A stretch of 64,000 nucleotides of DNA from Wukongibacter sp050859025. GTDB lineage: Bacteria > Bacillota > Clostridia > Peptostreptococcales > Caminicellaceae. Positions 59,868 through 64,000 of the stretch are shown here, piece by piece. The notes beneath the pieces were generated by a model. The model searched no databases, was not told the origin of the DNA, and saw nothing but the letters and a program-made list of their open reading frames with translations. The DNA is taken from contig NZ_CP138200.1 of the NCBI RefSeq assembly GCF_050859025.1, forward strand, positions 5,084,001 through 5,148,000. The letters are read 5' to 3'. The translations under genes were made by a program, and so were the position numbers. Numbering within the stretch: position 1 is the stretch's first letter; every line of letters starts with the position of its first letter.

Positions 59868-62735
59868 TTAAATTAAGTTCCATCTCAATACTAAAACATT
59901 TTCTAATTGCTCTTTTTTTCTTATTTGTGCTTCCATTTGCTCTATTAATTCATCTTTTTGTTCTTCTATTTTGTCTTGCTCATTATATAAATCTCTTCTT
60001 TTTTTATTTCTTTTCTTTTCTAATTCCTTAATTTCTTTTTTTATTTTAACTTTATTTTCAAGCGATGAACAATATCTCGCTTCTCTTTTCATTTCTTTAA
60101 TTTCTTTCTCTATATCTTCAATTTCTTTTTCCAATCCCTTTTTCAAGTCTTCAGCCCAAGCATCCAATTTTTCTTCTTGTTCATCAAAATACTCAATATT
60201 CTTAGATTCAATTTCCGCTTTATGCTTTGCTATAAGTAACTTTTTTCGTTCTTCAATATCTTTCGGTAATGAATTAATTACTCTATTCTTTGATTCTAAA
60301 GCCTCTATATATAATAATTTATCAGATAGCTCTTCATCTAATATTTCACCCATATCTGAAACTCCATTAAAAATCAATCTTTCTTCCTTTTCAAAAGCTT
60401 CAACAGATAGTTTGTCTACAACTAGCCAACCTGACTTACTTTTTAAATTTTCATAAAAGGTTATTTTCCCATTCTCTTTCTTATATTTAGAATAATTTAT
60501 ATCAATATAACCTACTTCCAACTCTCGATTTAATGCTTCTTGTAAAAGTGAATTTATCATACTACCATCACTTCTAAAAAATATGCTTTTTGTTTCCTCA
60601 GCTCTTTTCCAATTAAAATCATAATAAGAATTCTTAAACTTATCTCCTTTATAGTAAAACCTTGAATTATCTGCTTCTATCTCAATTTCATCTCCTAATT
60701 CAGATTTGGCTAATCCTAGCATCCACTGCTGGTATCTTGATAATTTTATATCTGTATCTTCCTTGCATCCCTTTAATTTTTCATGAACTTCTTCATCAAA
60801 ATTCTCTAATAATGTAATTTTAGTATCATTCATTGTTTTACTAATATCTTCTTCAAGCTCTTGCTGTATTTTATTAAAAGCATTTTCTATTTCTTCTGTA
60901 CTTCTACAAGTTTGATATATTTCAGAAATTCGTTTTTCAAAGTCAACTCCAGATTCGATTGTTCCTAAAACTTTATCAGAAGCTCCAAATATTCCATCAA
61001 ATAATTTGAACTTTTCATCTAAAAGCTGGTATACTCTTTTATCAGCTTCATTCTTTATATTTACAAAATTTATTACTACCACATCATTTTTTTGACCATA
61101 CCTATGGCATCTACCAATTCTTTGTTCAACCCTCTGTGGATTCCATGGAAGATCATAGTTGACTACTAAAGAACAAAATTGTAGGTTTATTCCTTCTGCG
61201 GCTGCTTCAGTTGCAATCAAAACTTTAGCTCTATCTCTAAATTCATCTACAATTGCCGCTTTCATATCAGCAGTTTTAGAGCCTGTTATTGTTTCTTCTC
61301 CCTCATGCCTTTTGATCCATTCTTTATATATTTCCTTTGATTTTTTATCTGTATTGCTTCCATTAATCATTACTACTTCATTTTCGTATCCATGATTGGT
61401 TAAAAGTTCGTATAAATATTCTTGAGTTCTTCTTGATTCTGTAAAAACAACTACCTTTTCCGAAGCTCCATTTTCTAATCCTTTATCAAATCCTTCTTTT
61501 AAAGCCATTAATAGTTCTTTTCCTTTTGTATTTTCCTCAATGCTTTTAGCTAACTTCACAAAATTCTCTACTTCTTTTTTCTCTTCTTCAATGGCTTTTC
61601 TTTCATTTTCATCTCTTATAAAGTAATCTTCTTCAACTTCATCTCCTAATTCATCCCATTCATCTTTGATTTCTTCAATCAAATCAAAGTCATTTACCAG
61701 TTCATCATCCCAGTATATTGCTTTTTTATTTAACATATCATCTAATCGTTTCACTAAAGATTCAAGTGTATCTGCTATTGCATATGTAGATGATGCCAAT
61801 AATTTTCTAAGAATTAAAGTCATTAAGTGTCTTTGACTTACTGGCAATGCATATAATCTATCTTTCATTAAATATTCAGATACATCAATATATAATTTCA
61901 TTTCATCTTCTGTAGGTGAATATTCTCTTACCACTGACCTTCTTTCAGTATACGGCACATACTCCACAACTTGTTTTCTCAAAGTCCTTTTACAAAACTG
62001 GGAAAGTCTTTTTTTGAGAAGCTTATTTCTTAATTCTTCTGAATTAATTCTAATAAATTGCTGTCTAAAAGATTTTTTATCTCCAAATACATATTTATCT
62101 ATAATACTTACAAGGCCATATAATTCCATCAAACTATTTTGAAGAGGTGTAGCTGTAAGTAATAGTTTTTGATATGGGTGTATTGATTCTCTTATACTAT
62201 TTGCTATTTTATTACTAGCCTTATACACATTTCTTAGTCTATGTGCTTCATCTATGACCACTAAATCCCACTCAACTCTAAATATATCTTTGCTCATTTT
62301 ACTTGCAAAATTATAAGAACAAATCACTACTTTATTCTTAACATTAAAGGGATTTAAGCATCCATTCTTCTTCAATTTCTTATATGATTTACTTTCTAAA
62401 ATAATAGAATCTATATAAAATTTATCTGCTAATTCTTGATTCCATTGTTTTCTAAGAGAACTCGGCATAATAAGCAAAATATTTCTTTTTCTTTCTGCCC
62501 ATTTTTGAGAAATTACTAATCCCGCTTCAATAGTTTTTCCTAATCCAACTTCGTCTGCCAATATAACACCATTTGATAAAGGAGATTTTAAAGCAAATAA
62601 TGCGGCATCTATCTGATGGGGATTTAAATCTACTTTTGCATTTGATAAAGACATTGTTAAATTATCTATACTATCAGATGCTCTATCTAAGGTAAGTTCA
62701 GTTGCATAATATTTAGAATGATACTTTGTATACAT
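59868..62735 (-). CDS. SNF2-family helicase with C-terminal coiled coil
   Basis: 955 residues. SNF2/RapA-type ATPase: motif I LADEVGLGKTIEAGLVI, DEAH box VVIDEAHRLRN, LLTATPLQNS, and in the second lobe FTESRRTQEYL, TEAAAEGINLQFC and QRIGRCHRYGQ. The C-terminal 130 residues are a highly charged coiled coil (EEKLDAWAEDLKKGLEKEIE, EDIEKEIKEMKREAR). It is encoded between the small protein and Mod genes with 15-base gaps. In PADLOC's Hma systems and DISARM-like loci a SNF2 helicase accompanies the methylase. A remodelling or translocating role in defence is inferred. Confidence 0.88.
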   Translation of the reverse strand: MYTKYHSKYYATELTLDRASDSIDNLTMSLSNAKVDLNPHQIDAALFALKSPLSNGVILADEVGLGKTIEAGLVISQKWAERKRNILLIMPSSLRKQWNQELADKFYIDSIILESKSYKKLKKNGCLNPFNVKNKVVICSYNFASKMSKDIFRVEWDLVVIDEAHRLRNVYKASNKIANSIRESIHPYQKLLLTATPLQNSLMELYGLVSIIDKYVFGDKKSFRQQFIRINSEELRNKLLKKRLSQFCKRTLRKQVVEYVPYTERRSVVREYSPTEDEMKLYIDVSEYLMKDRLYALPVSQRHLMTLILRKLLASSTYAIADTLESLVKRLDDMLNKKAIYWDDELVNDFDLIEEIKDEWDELGDEVEEDYFIRDENERKAIEEEKKEVENFVKLAKSIEENTKGKELLMALKEGFDKGLENGASEKVVVFTESRRTQEYLYELLTNHGYENEVVMINGSNTDKKSKEIYKEWIKRHEGEETITGSKTADMKAAIVDEFRDRAKVLIATEAAAEGINLQFCSLVVNYDLPWNPQRVEQRIGRCHRYGQKNDVVVINFVNIKNEADKRVYQLLDEKFKLFDGIFGASDKVLGTIESGVDFEKRISEIYQTCRSTEEIENAFNKIQQELEEDISKTMNDTKITLLENFDEEVHEKLKGCKEDTDIKLSRYQQWMLGLAKSELGDEIEIEADNSRFYYKGDKFKNSYYDFNWKRAEETKSIFFRSDGSMINSLLQEALNRELEVGYIDINYSKYKKENGKITFYENLKSKSGWLVVDKLSVEAFEKEERLIFNGVSDMGEILDEELSDKLLYIEALESKNRVINSLPKDIEERKKLLIAKHKAEIESKNIEYFDEQEEKLDAWAEDLKKGLEKEIEDIEKEIKEMKREARYCSSLENKVKIKKEIKELEKKRNKKRRDLYNEQDKIEEQKDELIEQMEAQIRKKEQLENVLVLRWNLI

Positions 62736-62750
62736 TATTTCTTATCCCCC

Positions 62751-62996
62751 TCATTCTTTTCCTGACATCTCCAATATCTTACTTAATATTTCTATTCTTC
62801 TCTGTCCACACTTTTGCTTCAATACAGAAGTATAATCTTTATTTTTAAATACTTTTGAATGATTATTTTCAACGAGCATATTTAATTTTTCAATCATATC
62901 CTTTTCTTCAATCTTATCGTCTAAGTAAGCATCTATCACTTGATTAATCATTTGAGCCACTTGGGATTGAGTTTTATAAAATAATTTTAATTCCAT
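62751..62996 (-). CDS. TIGR04540-like small protein leading the defence operon
   Basis: 81 residues, mostly helical: MELKLFYKTQSQVAQMINQV, DDKIEEKDMIEKLNMLVENN and the C-terminal TSVLKQKCGQRRIEILSKIL. The pattern (ELKxFYKTQ near the start and KQxCGxRRxEIL near the end) is what I associate with the TIGR04540 family, small proteins encoded with restriction-modification genes. AGGTGGTGC lies upstream and the helicase gene starts 15 bases after its stop. Possible roles are an adaptor or regulator of the helicase. Confidence 0.7.
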   Translation of the reverse strand: MELKLFYKTQSQVAQMINQVIDAYLDDKIEEKDMIEKLNMLVENNHSKVFKNKDYTSVLKQKCGQRRIEILSKILEMSGKE

Positions 62997-63045
62997 AAAA
63001 GCACCACCTGATTTTGAATTTTGGTAGTATAAAATTTATATTCTA

Positions 63046-63074
63046 ATTATATTCTTATTTTATAAATTTCTCAA
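63046..63074 (-). promoter_or_regulatory. promoter of the defence operon
   Basis: On the minus strand TTGAGA (63069-63074) and TATAAT (63046-63051) are 17 bases apart. Transcription would start about 40 bases before the TIGR04540-like gene. Confidence 0.65.
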
Positions 63075-63244
63075 CTTTAATCGATAAATATTCCCAATTA
63101 TTTCATTTCAACATATTTACGCACTAAAAAAGCACCTATCTATTTCAGATAAATGCCCTCTATTATACTCAAATATTATATTCCCCTACACACTTGTATC
63201 TACAAAAAGAACATACACCCTTTACTACCATTAAAATTCCAACA

Positions 63245-63330
63245 CTATTTTTCCTCTCGATATATCCTAACAACGCATTCGACATGTGATGCATGTGGAA
63301 ACATATTACTTAAAAAATATACTTACTTAC
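63245..63330 (-). pseudogene. relic of an RlmD/TrmA-type methyltransferase C-terminus, second copy
   Basis: The minus strand reads YFLSNMFPHASHVECVVRIY then REEK and TAG. MFPHASHVECVV matches the conserved end of RlmD/RumA 23S rRNA m5U methyltransferases. Only the last 25 to 30 codons remain; upstream codons hit a stop. The protein-level pattern is shared with 11789-11848, but the DNA is diverged. Confidence 0.55.
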
Positions 63331-63493
63331 AGGCTCTTCATATCTATTTATTCCAAATTCAGAAATATACTTGAATAGAAATATACTAACTTTTTTCAAA
63401 CAACTAACCAGTTAACGCTTTGTATTATTTCTATATTTTACATTTTGTCTAATTTTGCTATTTTGTAAAATTTAAAAGCTCCTATAAAAACCA

Positions 63494-63524
63494 CCTATGA
63501 CAACACAGCTATCATAGGCTTTTT
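63494..63524. terminator. hairpin terminator
   Basis: CCTATGA and TCATAGG pair across 11 bases and are followed by CTTTTTC; flanked on the left by TAAAAACCA. Confidence 0.55.
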
Positions 63525-63662
63525 CTTAATAATCTTCTATTTATTTTTTATATCGGTTTCATCTACTATATCTTTATAGTTTTTCAATAGACTCATGTCT
63601 TACCAGCACTCTGCTTAATCCTAATATTTTTCTTATATATATCTTTCTTCTAATCTAAAATC

Positions 63663-63842
63663 CTACTTTCCCCTCTTTACAAGTTCTTTCTGAACAAGAA
63701 CAATATACTTATCCAATTCCTGACTTATATTCACTACTTCTTGTGTATGACCTTTTGTTTTATATAATTCATTTAATTTTAAACGAAGATTATCTATTTT
63801 ATTTCTGATCTCTTGCTGTGAAAAAATATTTTTTTCTTCCAC
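63663..63842 (-). CDS. Spo0E-like aspartyl-phosphate phosphatase
   Basis: 59 residues from GTG with GAGGTG five bases upstream. The sequence EIRNKIDNLRLKLNELYKTK, GHTQEVVNISQELDKYIVLV is a helical hairpin. It carries the S-Q-E-L-D motif of the Spo0E family, which dephosphorylates Spo0A~P to delay sporulation. The length and motif spacing fit. It is the best single indicator that the host forms spores. An 11-bp perfect palindrome lies about 110 bases upstream. Confidence 0.75.
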   Translation of the reverse strand: MEEKNIFSQQEIRNKIDNLRLKLNELYKTKGHTQEVVNISQELDKYIVLVQKELVKRGK

Positions 63843-63954
63843 TTTTACACCTCATTTTTTTCCTAATACTATTACCTATATTATTTATCTATTTATCATA
63901 TACTCTCAATAATCTTTATAAATAAATATCATTTCAACCTAATCTTACATATCA

Positions 63955-63977
63955 TTTTATGGGAATTTCCCATAAAA
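63955..63977. promoter_or_regulatory. perfect 23-base palindrome upstream of the Spo0E-like gene
   Basis: TTTTATGGGAA-t-TTCCCATAAAA, with another half site TTTCCCATA at 63991-63999. Likely a dimeric repressor operator or a terminator of the gene beyond the window. Confidence 0.5.
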
Positions 63978-64000
63978 GTCAATATGGTGATTTCCCATAT

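Noticed and set aside
59971..60456. 161-codon plus-strand ORF inside the SNF2 gene
   Set aside because: Antisense shadow of the charged coiled-coil codons; Ser/Phe-rich composition and no ribosome site.
1..64000. tRNA and rRNA genes
   Set aside because: No cloverleaf with GTTCGA-type T arm and CCA-side stem, and no conserved rRNA segment was found by eye; a tRNAscan run would settle this.

Overview
The window is AT-rich DNA from a low-GC Firmicute. Strong GGAGG-type ribosome sites, many short secreted proteins, a Spo0E-like sporulation phosphatase (63663-63842, minus) and several clostridial insertion sequence families point to a spore-forming member of the Clostridia. No rRNA, tRNA or CRISPR array was seen. 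Most genes are on the minus strand. The region is accessory-type: intact operons alternate with gene fragments, insertion sequences and dispersed palindromic repeats.

Layout. 1-11.4 kb: a methyltransferase relic, a large secreted protein, a decayed polymorphic toxin with an immunity-like gene, a membrane-anchored MutS-like ATPase, and small metabolic or resistance-type genes (alpha/beta hydrolase, DUF6512 membrane protein, GNAT acetyltransferase behind a leader peptide and hairpin, C45 amidohydrolase, AraC regulator, CapA protein). 11.9-13.1 kb: an IS630 element with bounded ends. 13.1-19.5 kb: nitroreductase, beta-lactamase-like lipoprotein, gene relics and a run of unknown exported proteins. 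19.8-27.1 kb: an IS110 element, then a decayed GC-richer fragment of a conjugative or mobilizable element (frameshifted XRE regulator, cysteine-rich protein, MobV relaxase), with an AT-rich FlxA-like gene inside it, closed by a second IS110 element. 27.3-35.5 kb: repeats, secreted proteins, an IS200 element split by an IS3 element, and a third IS110 element. 35.5-37.6 kb: a large P-loop NTPase with zinc ribbon and winged helix.

38.0-45.5 kb is a clean eight-gene operon. A GntR/UTRA regulator with a palindromic operator leads it, followed by a PotABCD-type ABC transporter and FrlB-, FrlC- and FrlD-like enzymes, so it probably imports and degrades Amadori products (fructosamines). 45.5-55.2 kb is a patchwork of small genes, truncated genes and copies of a 210-bp repeat (family A) that repeatedly sits at the broken end of a gene. 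55.4-63.0 kb is a four-gene defence operon: a TIGR04540-like small protein, an SNF2 helicase, a type III-like beta-class DNA methyltransferase and a Res-like helicase-nuclease. This resembles an extended type III restriction system or the Hma arrangement. The window ends with an RlmD relic and the Spo0E-like gene.

Recurring themes are (1) at least five families of dispersed palindromic repeats, some shared between distant loci, (2) repeats that mark chimeric gene junctions, and (3) insertion sequences that target or nest in such repeats.
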